This document shows, in pieces, positions 47,723-56,940 of a stretch of DNA of 64,000 nt (positions are counted from its first letter, which is position 1; each line of letters opens with the position of its first letter). The notes beneath the pieces are model-generated. The model saw nothing but the letters and a program-made list of their open reading frames with translations, made no database searches and was not told the DNA's origin. Origin of the DNA: Bacteroidota bacterium (lineage in GTDB: Bacteria; Bacteroidota; Ignavibacteria; Palsa-1295); assembly GCA_018266755.1 (NCBI GenBank), contig JAFDZW010000002.1, forward strand, positions 62,001 through 126,000. The letters are read 5' to 3'. A program made the position numbers and the translations under genes.

Positions 47723-48208
47723 TTATTTCAATGACTTGGGCGTACCAACCACGGTTGCGATATTGTCTTTGTTTTGGATGGTGATCTCCTCGACATTCCC
47801 AATTCGATACGTGAACCACCAACAGCGTTCGCCGGGCCCCTTGGCTACTTTGAGCAACGCAATCTCTTTTGCGTAACTACGTCCGTTCTTCGTCGCGGCA
47901 ACATACTGTCTGGTGAGCCTCTCCGCAGCCGACTGCTCGGGCGTTAGCTCGATCATCGCTGCAGCCTTTGTCGCTGTCGTTGCCGTCGCGGCGGCCCCGC
48001 CGGCAGCGGCGCCTGCCAAGCCGGAAGTCATCGAACCGTCGTCGGATTCATCGTCATCGACTGTCGGCGTGCTCGGCGAGGGAGGCGGCAATGCCGGCGC
48101 AGACGCACTCGAGGCGCTTTGTTGCGGCGGTTGTGGTTGCTCTTGCTTTTGCGAACACCCCCAAAGCAATACTGCGAATACAGAACAGAAGAATAGTTGT
48201 TTCATCAT
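47723..48208 (-). CDS. Small lipoprotein of unknown function
   Basis: A 161-aa protein with a clear lipobox (MMKQLFFCSVFAVLLWGC, Cys18). A Pro/Gln/Ser-rich linker (about 19-50) and an acidic patch (DDDESDDGS) are followed by an Ala/Thr-rich stretch (about 60-85). The C-terminal part (AERLTRQYVAATKNGRSYAK, then CWWFTYRIGNVEEITI) is better conserved in character. It is probably anchored in the outer or inner membrane. No family was recognised. Confidence 0.8.
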   Translation of the reverse strand: MMKQLFFCSVFAVLLWGCSQKQEQPQPPQQSASSASAPALPPPSPSTPTVDDDESDDGSMTSGLAGAAAGGAAATATTATKAAAMIELTPEQSAAERLTRQYVAATKNGRSYAKEIALLKVAKGPGERCWWFTYRIGNVEEITIQNKDNIATVVGTPKSLK

Positions 48209-48237
48209 TGTACAAATCGAACCGATAACACCGTTAC

Positions 48238-48942
48238 TTACATCATACGATTTTCTTCTTCGTCGCCGTCGTCACCATCGTCCTCTTCGTCGATCGAAGA
48301 TTCGAGTTGATCCTCGGAGATCGCTTCGGTATCCGCGGTTTCGGAAACCTCTTCATACGGATTGTTTAGAAAGCCGAGGACGGGCATCACACTCTTCTCG
48401 CTGTGTTGTTCGCGAACCAGGAGCATAATGGCAATGCGCTCGACCGGACTCAGCAGATTATCGTTCGCCGTCGTATAGATGATCGTGTTTTCCCGAGCGA
48501 TGTGTTCGCGATAGAGCGCGATCAGTTCTTCGGCAGTTTCGAGATATTTCGCTTCGTCCTCCGGCGTAAGACTCTTCTGCGCGAGGTAGGCCTTCCACAG
48601 CGAGAGCAATGCCTTCGAGCGCTGCTGCATCGCTTCGTGTTCGTCGTGGATGAAGCGGCTGGGCGACCCCTTCGACTGAAAACCGAGATGCGGCACCTTC
48701 TCTAAGACGATCGGAAAGAGTGCGCGCTCCTCATCACGTTCGTGGATGGGCGCAGCGTGCACAAAGAACTGGAGTAATTCTTCCCACGACGGATTCGATG
48801 CAAACGACTTCGCAACGCCGTTTTCTCGGGCAGAGGCCAGAAGTTTTTCGAACCGGTCCACCACCGAACCGACAACGCCGTGACAATCGCGAAAATATCG
48901 AATGGGGTCGTCGTACTGCTGAGGATCGGGTAAGCGGATCAT
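48238..48942 (-). CDS. Hemerythrin-like (HHE) cation-binding protein
   Basis: A 234-aa protein with hemerythrin-type helices. Conserved metal-ligand residues are in RDCHGVVGSVVDRFEKLL (about 18-35), PIHERDEERALFP (about 65-77), HDEHEAMQQRSKAL (about 94-107) and YREHIARENTIIYTTAND (about 143-160). The last 45 residues are very acidic (DQLESSIDEEDDGDDGDEEE), an unusual tail. HHE proteins bind di-iron and act in oxygen or NO sensing and defence. No signal peptide is present. It lies 5 nt after the aminotransferase gene. Confidence 0.88.
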   Translation of the reverse strand: MIRLPDPQQYDDPIRYFRDCHGVVGSVVDRFEKLLASARENGVAKSFASNPSWEELLQFFVHAAPIHERDEERALFPIVLEKVPHLGFQSKGSPSRFIHDEHEAMQQRSKALLSLWKAYLAQKSLTPEDEAKYLETAEELIALYREHIARENTIIYTTANDNLLSPVERIAIMLLVREQHSEKSVMPVLGFLNNPYEEVSETADTEAISEDQLESSIDEEDDGDDGDEEENRMM

Positions 48943-48947
48943 ATATT

Positions 48948-50204
48948 TCAGACAGATTGCAACGCCTTTACAAGCGCGACCATGAATGTATCGATGTCCT
49001 TCTTCGAATTATAGATGTGCGTGCTGAAACGGTTCGCTTCCAGTCCGCCTTCGGGGACGATACGGGTACGGATCTTATGGCTCTCTTCCATCAAGTGTGC
49101 AAGATCGGTATACCGCTTGCTGTTGGCAAGCTTGATCGTCGTCACCCCACACATCGAAGTGGGTGGTGTGAGCAACGTAAACTTCGATCCGCCGAGCGAA
49201 TGCAAGCCGTCACGCAAATACTTCGTCAATTCGAGAACGCGTGCCTCGATGCGAGCGTAGCCGATCGCTTCCTGCCACTTGATAGCCTCGGTGAGTCCGT
49301 AATACAGCGAAGAGCTTTGTGTCGCAAAATCGTAGCGGCCTGCTTCGTCCGCAAATTCCAGATTGCCCTGGTAGTCCCAATGTTTATCGGACTCGGCGCC
49401 GCACCAACTCGGCATCACATAATCGCGGAATGCCTTCGTAATATAGAGAAAGCCTGTACCTTTCGGGCCGAGAATCCACTTATGTCCGCAGCTCGCGTAT
49501 GCATCGCAACCGATATCCTTGACATCGACACGCAGCATACCGGGCGCATGTGCACCGTCAACGAACATCCAAGCGCCTTTGCTGTGCGCCAGCTCGGATA
49601 ATTGTTTCACGGGCAGAACGTGGCCGGTCGTACACGTAATATGCGGCACGGCGATCACTCGGGTACGCGGTGTCATCGCAGCCTCGAAGCGTTCGAGAAT
49701 TACACGATCATCCGGGTGCAATTCGACGAATTTCACGACAATACCATGCCGCTTGGCACGCGCAAGCCACGGCACCGCACCGCCGCCATGCTCCTGATTG
49801 GTGAGCAATACTTCGTCACCCGGCTGCAAGCGAACGCCCGATGCGACGATCGAGATGCCTTCGGTGACATTGTGTGTCAGCGCAATATCCGATGCATCCG
49901 CGCCCATGACGCGAGCGATCGCATCGTAGAGAGCCTGATGGTCATAGCCATAGTCGGCCGTAGAATCGACATAGGCGATACGGTCCTGCACGGCTTTGGT
50001 AACCGCCAGCGGACTCGGGCCTAACGTCCCGTTGTTGAGATAGATGATCTTCTTCGTGATCGGGAACTGCTCGCGAATCTTCTCCCAATAGGCATCTTCA
50101 TTCGCAATGAACTGCAACTCGTTCGCGAAGAGATCGACGGGCGTCGTAGCAGCGGCAACGGCCGGCGTTGCGGCAGAGATTTTTAGGAATGTTCTACGAT
50201 CCAT
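48948..50204 (-). CDS. Exported class-V aminotransferase (isopenicillin-N epimerase-like)
   Basis: A 418-aa PLP enzyme with the N-terminus MDRRTFLKISAATPAVAAA, a twin-arginine signal. The PLP lysine is in SCGHKWILGPKGTGFLY (about 232-248). FVDGAHAPGMLRVDV (about 212-226) holds the Asp that binds the pyridine nitrogen. Class-V relatives include cysteine desulfurases and epimerases; the closest type by sequence appearance is isopenicillin-N epimerase-like. Periplasmic export of a PLP enzyme by Tat is known in other bacteria. The substrate is unknown. It is likely co-transcribed with the hemerythrin-like gene. Confidence 0.9.
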   Translation of the reverse strand: MDRRTFLKISAATPAVAAATTPVDLFANELQFIANEDAYWEKIREQFPITKKIIYLNNGTLGPSPLAVTKAVQDRIAYVDSTADYGYDHQALYDAIARVMGADASDIALTHNVTEGISIVASGVRLQPGDEVLLTNQEHGGGAVPWLARAKRHGIVVKFVELHPDDRVILERFEAAMTPRTRVIAVPHITCTTGHVLPVKQLSELAHSKGAWMFVDGAHAPGMLRVDVKDIGCDAYASCGHKWILGPKGTGFLYITKAFRDYVMPSWCGAESDKHWDYQGNLEFADEAGRYDFATQSSSLYYGLTEAIKWQEAIGYARIEARVLELTKYLRDGLHSLGGSKFTLLTPPTSMCGVTTIKLANSKRYTDLAHLMEESHKIRTRIVPEGGLEANRFSTHIYNSKKDIDTFMVALVKALQSV

Positions 50205-50222
50205 AGTGTGTGTCTCGGTGGA

Positions 50223-50768
50223 TTAACGAAGTCGTATCGCACTCGATCGCAATACGACGACGGGGTGATCGTACATCGGATGATGGATGAAGTAAAACAC
50301 ATCGTTTTCGCGGAAAAGATTCGCTTCGGCGCCGCGTTCCAGTACACCCACCACAAACGACATCGTCGTGTCCTTATAGACATGGGTAAGCTGTGTCGCA
50401 GCAATCCGTCCGATGACCGGAGAAGACAGACGATAATACTTAGTCGCTTCCTGCTCCGGCCGAGGCTGCAGGAACAGCGCCGTATCGAAACCGGCGCCAC
50501 AGACGCGAAATTGTGTGGCGATCGATTGTTGCGCCGCTTCGAGCTTGAATGTAGCCACCCCTTCGCTATTCTCGTCGAGCGGAATCGGCGGCAACACTTC
50601 GCTACAGGAAAGACAGGATGCGCTCGGCGAACTCAAGAGGGTCGAACCACCCGGCGGCGTAATCTCGAAACGAACCCGGTCACCATCCCAGCGCGCATCG
50701 ACGTGACGCGTCGGGGCGCAGGATGGCAGAAGAGCGCAGAAGAGAAGAAAAATGAATCCTTTATGCAA
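50223..50768 (-). CDS. Lipoprotein of unknown function
   Basis: About 181 aa from a TTG at 50768, giving LHKGFIFLLFCALLPSC with a lipobox LPSC. A longer frame to 50831 would overlap the start of rsmI and has no signal-like beginning. The mature part is soluble, with Cys pairs CLSC and CGAG and a C-terminal block FVVGVLERGAEANLFRENDV. No family was recognised. It diverges from rsmI with about 38 nt between starts, so both promoters must overlap. The start codon is uncertain. Confidence 0.65.
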   Translation of the reverse strand: MHKGFIFLLFCALLPSCAPTRHVDARWDGDRVRFEITPPGGSTLLSSPSASCLSCSEVLPPIPLDENSEGVATFKLEAAQQSIATQFRVCGAGFDTALFLQPRPEQEATKYYRLSSPVIGRIAATQLTHVYKDTTMSFVVGVLERGAEANLFRENDVFYFIHHPMYDHPVVVLRSSAIRLR

Positions 50769-50806
50769 GGTACTGCTGTTTTGTCGAACAGTTCGTAAAC
50801 GAGAGA

Positions 50807-51505
50807 ATGCTCTATTTAGTCGCCACCCCAATCGGAAATCTTGAGGACATTTCGCTCCGGGCGATCCGCATCCTGCAGGAGGCGGATATCGTTGCCTGTG
50901 AGGATACCCGACATGCGCGTATCCTCTTCGAGCGGCATGGGATCAAACCGCGACGCTTAGTCAGCTATCACTCGCATAACGAGAAGCAGCGCGCCGCCGA
51001 ACTCACAGACGATCTGCGCGGCGGAACGACGATCGCGGTCGTCACCGATGCCGGCACACCCGGCATTTCGGATCCGGCCTGGGCCATCGTACGTGAAGCG
51101 ATTCTGGCGGGGGTCGAGGTGGTGCCAATCCCAGGTGCCTGCGCTGCCATTGCCGGTCTTTCGGCAAGCGGGCTCGACACGAACCGATTCGTCTTCGAGG
51201 GCTTCCTGCCCTTGAAGAAGGGCCGCAAACGGCGGATCGCTGCCGTGGCCGCCGAAGAACGCACGAGCGTGATCTACGAATCGCCGTTTCGTATCAAACG
51301 ATTGTTTACCGAGCTCATCGACGCATGCGGCCCCGAACGTGGCGCAGCCCTTTGCCGTGAGCTGACAAAACTACATGAGCAGATCTATCGCGGGACGCTC
51401 CGCGAAATCCTCAATTCCGTCGAGAAACAATTTCCGAACGACGTAAAAGGCGAATGCGTCGTTGTCATTTCGGGGGCAACCGATGTCCCCGAAGACGAAG
51501 AATAG
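50807..51505 (+). CDS. rsmI: 16S rRNA 2'-O-methyltransferase RsmI
   Basis: RsmI methylates the ribose of C1402 in 16S rRNA. The 232-aa length is somewhat short, but motifs are complete: MLYLVATPIGNLEDISLRAI at the start, CEDTRHARILFERHGI, VVTDAGTPGISDPAWAIV, VEVVPIPGACAAIAGLSASG and VIYESPFRIKRLF. It overlaps the following methyltransferase gene by 23 nt. The tetrapyrrole-methylase fold is clear. Confidence 0.95.
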   Translation: MLYLVATPIGNLEDISLRAIRILQEADIVACEDTRHARILFERHGIKPRRLVSYHSHNEKQRAAELTDDLRGGTTIAVVTDAGTPGISDPAWAIVREAILAGVEVVPIPGACAAIAGLSASGLDTNRFVFEGFLPLKKGRKRRIAAVAAEERTSVIYESPFRIKRLFTELIDACGPERGAALCRELTKLHEQIYRGTLREILNSVEKQFPNDVKGECVVVISGATDVPEDEE

Positions 51506-52448
51506 TCGCCCGTTCGAGTTCACGCATCCCGCAAACCAGATGCACTTTGCACCCAGCGATTTTGAATCCGTCCACTGCGATTTCTGCGGTGCGGACGATT
51601 ATACCAAGCGCTATGAGAAGCGCGGGTTCTGGATGGTACAGTGCAACCACTGCGGATTGGTCTATACAAATCCGCGACTGACACAAGAGAAGATTTCTGC
51701 ACTCTACGACGCCGACTATTTTCAGGGGCATGGATTTGACGAAAGCGTAAACTATGTCAAAGAGGTCAACGAACATTCCGGCAAAGAACGCTTTACCCTC
51801 GACGATTGGGATTGCGACTGCATCGCCAGCCTCATTGCATCGCACGGCCCCTCAGCGAACGGTGCGAAGCTTCTTGAGATCGGTTGCGGCACCGGCGTAT
51901 GGCTCGATAAGGCAAGAAAGCACGGGTTCGACTGTCACGGTCTCGAGCTTTCGGAATATGCGGCTGGGTTTGTGAGGAACATGGGAATTCCCGTCGAAAC
52001 CAAATCGATCGAAGATGCAAATTTCGCCGAGGGCAGTTTCGATGTGATCGTAATGCGCGAAGTCATCGAACACTTGCCGCATCCACTTCAATCGCTGCAA
52101 ACCGTACACAAGTGGCTCCGTTCGGGTGGCGTATTGTTCATGGCAACGGGTAACTATGATTGCCCCGAGCGAAAGTTAAAAGGCTCCGACTGGTTCTATT
52201 TCATGCCCGAAGGACATCTCACGGTGTTCTCGAACAAGACAATGACCGCCTATCTGAAGAAAGTCGGTTTCGCGTCTGTGAACGTAACGAACCAAGGCGA
52301 TAAACTGATGGAGATGTTGCGAAGCAACGGGATTATCGGGCCCGGAAGTGCAAAGCCTCGAAATCCGTTCAAGCGGGTGATCTTCGGCCTGGTTCGTGGT
52401 GTCAACCACTTTATTTCAAGCGGGATGCGAATCTACGCGGTGAAGTAA
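51483..52448 (+). CDS. Zinc-ribbon class I methyltransferase
   Basis: A 321-aa SAM methyltransferase starting MSPKTKNSRPFEF at 51483 (a longer frame begins at 51462). An N-terminal metal-binding segment CDFCGADDYTKRYE, then VQCNHCGLVYTNPR (about 31-61) is followed by the SAM motif AKLLEIGCGTGVWLDKARKH (about 127-146) and IVMREVIEHLPHP (about 185). This form (zinc ribbon plus methyltransferase) is common among sugar and polyketide modifiers. The substrate is unknown. The stop lies one nt from that of the convergent protease gene. Confidence 0.9.
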   Translation: MSPKTKNSRPFEFTHPANQMHFAPSDFESVHCDFCGADDYTKRYEKRGFWMVQCNHCGLVYTNPRLTQEKISALYDADYFQGHGFDESVNYVKEVNEHSGKERFTLDDWDCDCIASLIASHGPSANGAKLLEIGCGTGVWLDKARKHGFDCHGLELSEYAAGFVRNMGIPVETKSIEDANFAEGSFDVIVMREVIEHLPHPLQSLQTVHKWLRSGGVLFMATGNYDCPERKLKGSDWFYFMPEGHLTVFSNKTMTAYLKKVGFASVNVTNQGDKLMEMLRSNGIIGPGSAKPRNPFKRVIFGLVRGVNHFISSGMRIYAVK

Positions 52449-52449
52449 A

Positions 52450-53673
52450 TCACTTCGCGGGTGGCGGGGGCACTTTCAGCCGAATCACTCCTCCGCTATC
52501 GCCTCGCGTAACGTTAATGGCAAGGATATCGCCGACGGCGTGGTCTGCGATCGTACTGTAAAAGTCGTCATCCGACGTTACTTTTTCTCCACTCACCGAC
52601 GTGATCACATCTCCGGCTTCGATACCGGCCCGTTCGGCGATCGAGCCTCGGGCAACGCTTACAACAAGCACGCCGGATTCGGAGGTAAGCCCGAACTGCT
52701 GTTTTAGATCGTCGTCGAGTGTCTGTACCGTCACGCCGATCGAGCTGTTGCGAGCAATCTTCTTGCCGGAGCGAAAGTCATCGACAATTTTCTTGATCTT
52801 GTTCACGGGAATTGCAAAGCCCAGACCGATCGACCCAGCGCCTTGACCGTTCTGTGCCGTCGAGAAGATCGTCGCATTCATTCCAACCACTTCGCCATTG
52901 ATGTTCAATAGCGGCCCACCGCTGTTGCCGCTGGAGATCGCAGCGTCCGTCTGGAGCATATCGCGAAAGTTTTTCCCGCCTTCGAGGCCAAGATTTACCC
53001 CGGTGTTCGAGATCACGCCCACCGTAACGGTCGGCTTGTTATTCTTCTCAAAGAGACCGAATGGGTTGCCCATGGCGATCGCCCACTCGCCGACCTCGAC
53101 ATCGTCCGAATTTCCAAGTTGCAAATACGGAAGATCTGTCGCGTCGATCTTGAGGAGTGCCACGTCGTTGACCGGATCGGTACTGACGAGTTTGGCGTCG
53201 TATTGCTTCCCCGATGTTGTGGTAATAATAATTTTCGATGCGCGACCGGCAACATGATCGTTCGTGAGGATATATCCGTCGGGTGAGATGAAAAATCCCG
53301 AGCCGAGCTCTTTCAACTGATATCGTTGCGTTTGGGGCCCACGTCGTTGGTTACCGAAGAACTGACGGAAGAACGGGTCGCTCTGGAACATTTGATCCAT
53401 CATTCCCTGAAACGGATCGTACACCTGCTGCTCGAAGACCTCGGTAACATTAATGCCGACCACAGCGGCGCTGGCCTTCGCTACAGCGCGAGTGATCGCC
53501 GTATGCCGCGATACGGTGACGCCATCGTTGAGCGAATCGCGGACAACCTTCGTCGTGGATGCATTGGTATAGAGTGGCTTATCACCCGTCGACTTCGTAC
53601 AGGACGTAGTCGGCGCGGCAAGCGCCAGTACAGCAGCCAAATGGAGCAGTTGGAGCATACGATGTTGGTTCAT
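52450..53673 (-). CDS. HtrA/DegQ-type serine protease, probable lipoprotein
   Basis: A 407-aa trypsin-like protease with one PDZ domain. The ATG at 53673 gives a signal sequence MLQLLHLAAVLALAAPTTSC; the TTSC lipobox suggests lipid anchoring. A frame opening at 53925 would lack a signal and is rejected. The catalytic triad is seen as His in YILTNDHVAGRAS, Asp in NDVALLKIDATD and Ser in ISSGNSGGPLLNING. The PDZ core covers about 310-400 (SGVLVVSVARGSIAERAGIE). It degrades or chaperones misfolded envelope proteins. It lies 8 nt after the SAM methyltransferase gene. Confidence 0.93.
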   Translation of the reverse strand: MNQHRMLQLLHLAAVLALAAPTTSCTKSTGDKPLYTNASTTKVVRDSLNDGVTVSRHTAITRAVAKASAAVVGINVTEVFEQQVYDPFQGMMDQMFQSDPFFRQFFGNQRRGPQTQRYQLKELGSGFFISPDGYILTNDHVAGRASKIIITTTSGKQYDAKLVSTDPVNDVALLKIDATDLPYLQLGNSDDVEVGEWAIAMGNPFGLFEKNNKPTVTVGVISNTGVNLGLEGGKNFRDMLQTDAAISSGNSGGPLLNINGEVVGMNATIFSTAQNGQGAGSIGLGFAIPVNKIKKIVDDFRSGKKIARNSSIGVTVQTLDDDLKQQFGLTSESGVLVVSVARGSIAERAGIEAGDVITSVSGEKVTSDDDFYSTIADHAVGDILAINVTRGDSGGVIRLKVPPPPAK

Positions 53674-53681
53674 GTGAGTGA

Positions 53682-54341
53682 TCAACCGGCGTCTGCCGGG
53701 GTCGCTGCAAAAACAAGCTGGATCGCAAGCAGACCCGACAACGCACGAATGAGCCAATGCGGAAGCCGGTATCCGGCCACGTCGGATGCTACGATCGTGT
53801 ACCCCGCTTCGTGCAGTAATGCGCGTGCCGTTTGCTTCGTGAAGAACCGAAGGTGTGTTCGGTCGAGGATGCCGGATTCGGTATACGTGAACGATCCCCC
53901 GAGCAAACCGAACCGCACGCGCCAATGGGCGACGTTCGGGATACTTACCACGATACGTCCGCCGCGTGCCAGAAGTTTCTTTGCCTCGCGCAGAATTGGA
54001 AGCGGGTCGCGAGTATGTTCAAGCACATCGCCAAAGAGGATCACGTCGAAGCCGGGGCCAGCAACGTCCCGCAATTGCTCCGTCCAACCACTCCGTTCGA
54101 CGTCAACCGCTCGTGTGTCGGTTAATCTCTGGTGCGCTACGTTCAGCGCATCTACGTCAGTATCGATCCCTACCACTCTGGTCGCATTGCGTTCGATCAG
54201 TGCTGCACCCAAAATGCCCGTATGACAACCCACATCGAGCACCGAACTCCCGGCCGGGATCATCGACAGTTCGATATGATGGACGTTGGACGGATTATCC
54301 AGGTCCGGAATAAAATCATATTTCAGTGTCTGTGTGCTCAT
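53682..54341 (-). CDS. Class I SAM-dependent methyltransferase
   Basis: A 219-aa methyltransferase. Motif I is SSVLDVGCHTGILGAALIER (about 32-51), then RVVGIDTDVDALNVA and VILFGDVLEHTRDPLPILRE. IVVSIPNVAHWRVRFGLLGG is typical of glycosyl-associated methyltransferases. A hydrophobic C-terminus (LIRALSGLLAIQLVFAA) may touch the membrane. It overlaps plsY by 4 nt, which ties it to lipid synthesis by position, but its substrate is unknown. Confidence 0.88.
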   Translation of the reverse strand: MSTQTLKYDFIPDLDNPSNVHHIELSMIPAGSSVLDVGCHTGILGAALIERNATRVVGIDTDVDALNVAHQRLTDTRAVDVERSGWTEQLRDVAGPGFDVILFGDVLEHTRDPLPILREAKKLLARGGRIVVSIPNVAHWRVRFGLLGGSFTYTESGILDRTHLRFFTKQTARALLHEAGYTIVASDVAGYRLPHWLIRALSGLLAIQLVFAATPADAG

Positions 54342-54952
54342 CGGCTCCTGAGAAATTCATTCACCGGTTGGATGTGGCGCGATGCGATCGTCCCTATCAT
54401 CACGAGCAAGGCATAGTGCAACAACACCAACGTCGACGGAGCAAACTGCACTGAAGAAAACGCACCCGTAAGCCCGTCTTCAAAAAAAATTAGTTCGAGT
54501 ACGAGTATCCCGAACGTCGCGAGCAGCGCCTGAAAATGAATATTCTTGCGGACGAATGTACCGAGCACATAGAACAGCAGCCACGCCACTACAAGCACCG
54601 GCGATACGCACAGACCGATGGCAGCGGCCGTCGCAAGGCCGCGCCCACCATGGAATCGAAGATAGATCGGATAGCAATGCCCGAAAACGGTCGCTGCGGC
54701 GGCGTAGGGAATGAGATCCACGCGCCGAAGCAGCACAAGTGCGACGACTGGTAACGCCCCTTTGAGCATGTCAAGCAAGAGCACCGCGAGGCCGATCCCT
54801 TTGTTTGAAGTTACTTCCCAGGCATTCCGCGCCCCGATGTTTCGCGATCCTTCGACTCGAAGATCGCGGCCGTCGAAGGCTCGGGCCACAAGAAACGCAT
54901 TCGGGATCGCCCCGAGGAGATACGCTGCAACGATTGTGAGTGCAATATCCAT
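54338..54952 (-). CDS. plsY: Glycerol-3-phosphate acyltransferase PlsY
   Basis: A 204-aa polytopic membrane enzyme that transfers the acyl group from acyl-phosphate to glycerol-3-phosphate, the first step of phospholipid synthesis. Motif 1 is GSRNIGARNAWEVTSNKGIG (about 35-54; usually GSGNxGATN, so two positions differ). Motif 2 is RFHGGRGLATAAAIG (about 98-112). Motif 3 is poorly seen. Hydrophobic helices cover the N- and C-terminal halves. It diverges from the inositol monophosphatase gene with 30 nt between starts. Confidence 0.88.
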   Translation of the reverse strand: MDIALTIVAAYLLGAIPNAFLVARAFDGRDLRVEGSRNIGARNAWEVTSNKGIGLAVLLLDMLKGALPVVALVLLRRVDLIPYAAAATVFGHCYPIYLRFHGGRGLATAAAIGLCVSPVLVVAWLLFYVLGTFVRKNIHFQALLATFGILVLELIFFEDGLTGAFSSVQFAPSTLVLLHYALLVMIGTIASRHIQPVNEFLRSR

Positions 54953-54982
54953 ACTCCCAATAGCAACAATATTTTAGAACAA

Positions 54983-55780
54983 ATGTCAATCTATCAGGAA
55001 TTTCTGAACCACGCCATCGGTCTCGCCCGACAAGCCGGAGCGTTTGCACTCGGAGCGCAACGCGGCGCATTAACGATCGAATCGAAAACCAACGAGTTCG
55101 ATCTCGTGACGCATGTCGATCAACACAACGAAGAATTTATTAAGAACGCCGTGGCCGACCGTTTTCCTACCCATGGCTTTCTTGGCGAAGAAAGCGGCGG
55201 GACGATCGATGCGACGGAGGTACGCTGGATTGTGGACCCGATCGACGGAACACTCAACTATGCCCACGGGCTGCCGATCTGGTGTATCTCGATCGGCATC
55301 GAAGTCGCTGGAGTTATTGAGGCAGGCGTCATCTATGACCCTTCGCGTGAAGAATTATTCTCTGTCATTCGCGGCGAAGGAGCACATCGCAACGGCGAAC
55401 GTATGGCCGTATCGGCCATGACCGACCCGGCCCGTTCGATGTATGTCACCGGCTTCCCGTATGACATCTCGCTCGATCCGTATGGGGATATTCCGCGCTT
55501 CGAGCGTTTCCTGCGTCGCGGCTTGATTGTCAGACGACTTGGCAGCGCTGCGCTCGATCTGGCGTATGTCTCCTGCGGACGCTTCGATGCCTTCTTCGAA
55601 GGTGGCCTATCGGCATGGGATACCGCTGCCGGTGCGCTCATGGTGCGCGAAGCCGGCGGCACAACCACGCATTTTGACGGGTCTGCCTACTCGGTATATA
55701 AGAAATCGATTATCGCCTCGAACACCGTGCAACACGGATTTCTCGAGGAGGTCGTCCGAGGCGAATTCTTTAGAATGTGA
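54983..55780 (+). CDS. Inositol monophosphatase family protein
   Basis: A 265-aa metal-dependent phosphatase. Metal and substrate motifs: HGFLGEESGGTI (about 64-75), WIVDPIDGTLNYAHGLP (about 83-99) and LSAWDTAAGALMVREAGGT (about 213-231). SuhB-like members dephosphorylate inositol-1-phosphate or related sugar phosphates such as PAP, or help rRNA folding. Its 3' end overlaps the Rieske gene on the other strand by 11 nt. The exact substrate cannot be inferred. Confidence 0.93.
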   Translation: MSIYQEFLNHAIGLARQAGAFALGAQRGALTIESKTNEFDLVTHVDQHNEEFIKNAVADRFPTHGFLGEESGGTIDATEVRWIVDPIDGTLNYAHGLPIWCISIGIEVAGVIEAGVIYDPSREELFSVIRGEGAHRNGERMAVSAMTDPARSMYVTGFPYDISLDPYGDIPRFERFLRRGLIVRRLGSAALDLAYVSCGRFDAFFEGGLSAWDTAAGALMVREAGGTTTHFDGSAYSVYKKSIIASNTVQHGFLEEVVRGEFFRM

Positions 55781-56252
55781 TCGTGACGGCTTTGGCCGTT
55801 GCGTCGTAGGTTGTTGTGAATTTTGTCAGACCTGTCGGTGCCGGGCCGCCGGTCACATTGCCGTTCAGATCGAATGTAGAATTATGACAACGGCAGACGA
55901 TCCGCGTGCCGCTCATATCGACGTCTGGGTATCCGCAACCGGCGTGTGAACAAACTAAGAGTAATGTCTCGTACACTGTCGCACTCCGCCTAATGATCAG
56001 GAGTCCGCGTCCCGAAGTCGGGGCCGTGCTGTGAACGGCCATGTTGTCACTTGTAAGCGACGACACATCGACTCGTATGGTCTTTCCGGCATCGGCGCCA
56101 GAGCTCAGATCGGCCGATGCTGGGTTCGAGCAGCTTTCAAGAACAACCGGCGAAACAAACCCGACGACAGTAATGCCGATAATGGTATTGATCGCCGTGG
56201 TGAGAAATTGCCTGCGACTATTCGGTTGAATCAGTTCTTCGTTCATATTCAT
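55770..56252 (-). CDS. Rieske 2Fe-2S protein, exported, Tat-like signal
   Basis: A 160-aa protein. The N-terminus RRQFLTTAINTIIGITVVGF carries a twin-arginine-like motif, and a Cys at VVLESC may be lipidated. Rieske ligands are in LVCSHAGCGYPDVD (Cys, His) and RIVCRCHNSTFDLNGNV (Cys, His), about 105-135, matching the usual CxH and CxxH pattern. No cytochrome b or oxygenase gene is near, so its electron partner is unknown. It is a paralogue of the 56393-56872 product, with only about 140 nt between the two genes. Confidence 0.9.
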   Translation of the reverse strand: MNMNEELIQPNSRRQFLTTAINTIIGITVVGFVSPVVLESCSNPASADLSSGADAGKTIRVDVSSLTSDNMAVHSTAPTSGRGLLIIRRSATVYETLLLVCSHAGCGYPDVDMSGTRIVCRCHNSTFDLNGNVTGGPAPTGLTKFTTTYDATAKAVTITF

Positions 56253-56392
56253 CGTTCATCGATCCTAAAAACAATACTATGACTTCTTCGGGGACAAGAA
56301 GGGTGGATGCTCACCCTAATGACCCGCCTCCTGCCAGTCTGTTTCGGGACCGAAGGATGAATCTTTGTTCACAAAGAATTGCCCTACTACCA

Positions 56393-56872
56393 CTAATAGT
56401 GGATCGTAACACGGTTCGTCGTCGAGTCAAAGTCGGTGGCGTACGTATCAAGATTCGACGTCGCTGGGCCGTGGGTGACATGCCCGTCTCGGTCGTACTG
56501 CGACCCATGGCAATTACAGGCAATATTGGTCCCATTATAATCGATGTTCGGATAGGTACACCCCTGATGCTTGCAAACCAGAATGATCGTTTCATAGAGT
56601 GTGGCCGATCGACGGATCACCAACCACGGCGAGCCGGTCGGTGACTCCTTCGCCGTGATGTGAATTGCCGTATTATCGGCCGTCAGCGCCGAGACGTCTT
56701 CCGTGACGGTCTTCCCCTGAAGGGTAACCGTGGATACCGGGTTCGAGCTGTAACAACCTTCCAACACCGGCGATAGCGAGCCGATGATGGTCACCCCTGC
56801 CAGCGCAGAGCCAAATTGCTTGAGAAACGAGCGACGCGACGCGTCATCGAGTAGTTCGAGATCTTCTTTCAT
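56393..56872 (-). CDS. Rieske 2Fe-2S protein, exported, Tat-like signal (paralogue)
   Basis: A 159-aa protein from the ATG at 56872. The N-terminus RRSFLKQFGSALAGVTIIGS is a twin-arginine signal, with LEGC possibly lipidated. Ligands: LVCKHQGCTYPNID and NIACNCHGSQYDRDGHV (about 102-132). Length, order and most motifs match the downstream paralogue, so a tandem duplication is likely (inference). Both lack a transmembrane anchor beyond the signal. Their function could be in a periplasmic redox chain. Confidence 0.9.
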   Translation of the reverse strand: MKEDLELLDDASRRSFLKQFGSALAGVTIIGSLSPVLEGCYSSNPVSTVTLQGKTVTEDVSALTADNTAIHITAKESPTGSPWLVIRRSATLYETIILVCKHQGCTYPNIDYNGTNIACNCHGSQYDRDGHVTHGPATSNLDTYATDFDSTTNRVTIHY

Positions 56873-56940
56873 GGCAATCAAAATGTTTGTTATAACACGC
56901 GTCTGCCTCTGTAGGACACATCATGGAGTCTAAATATGAC

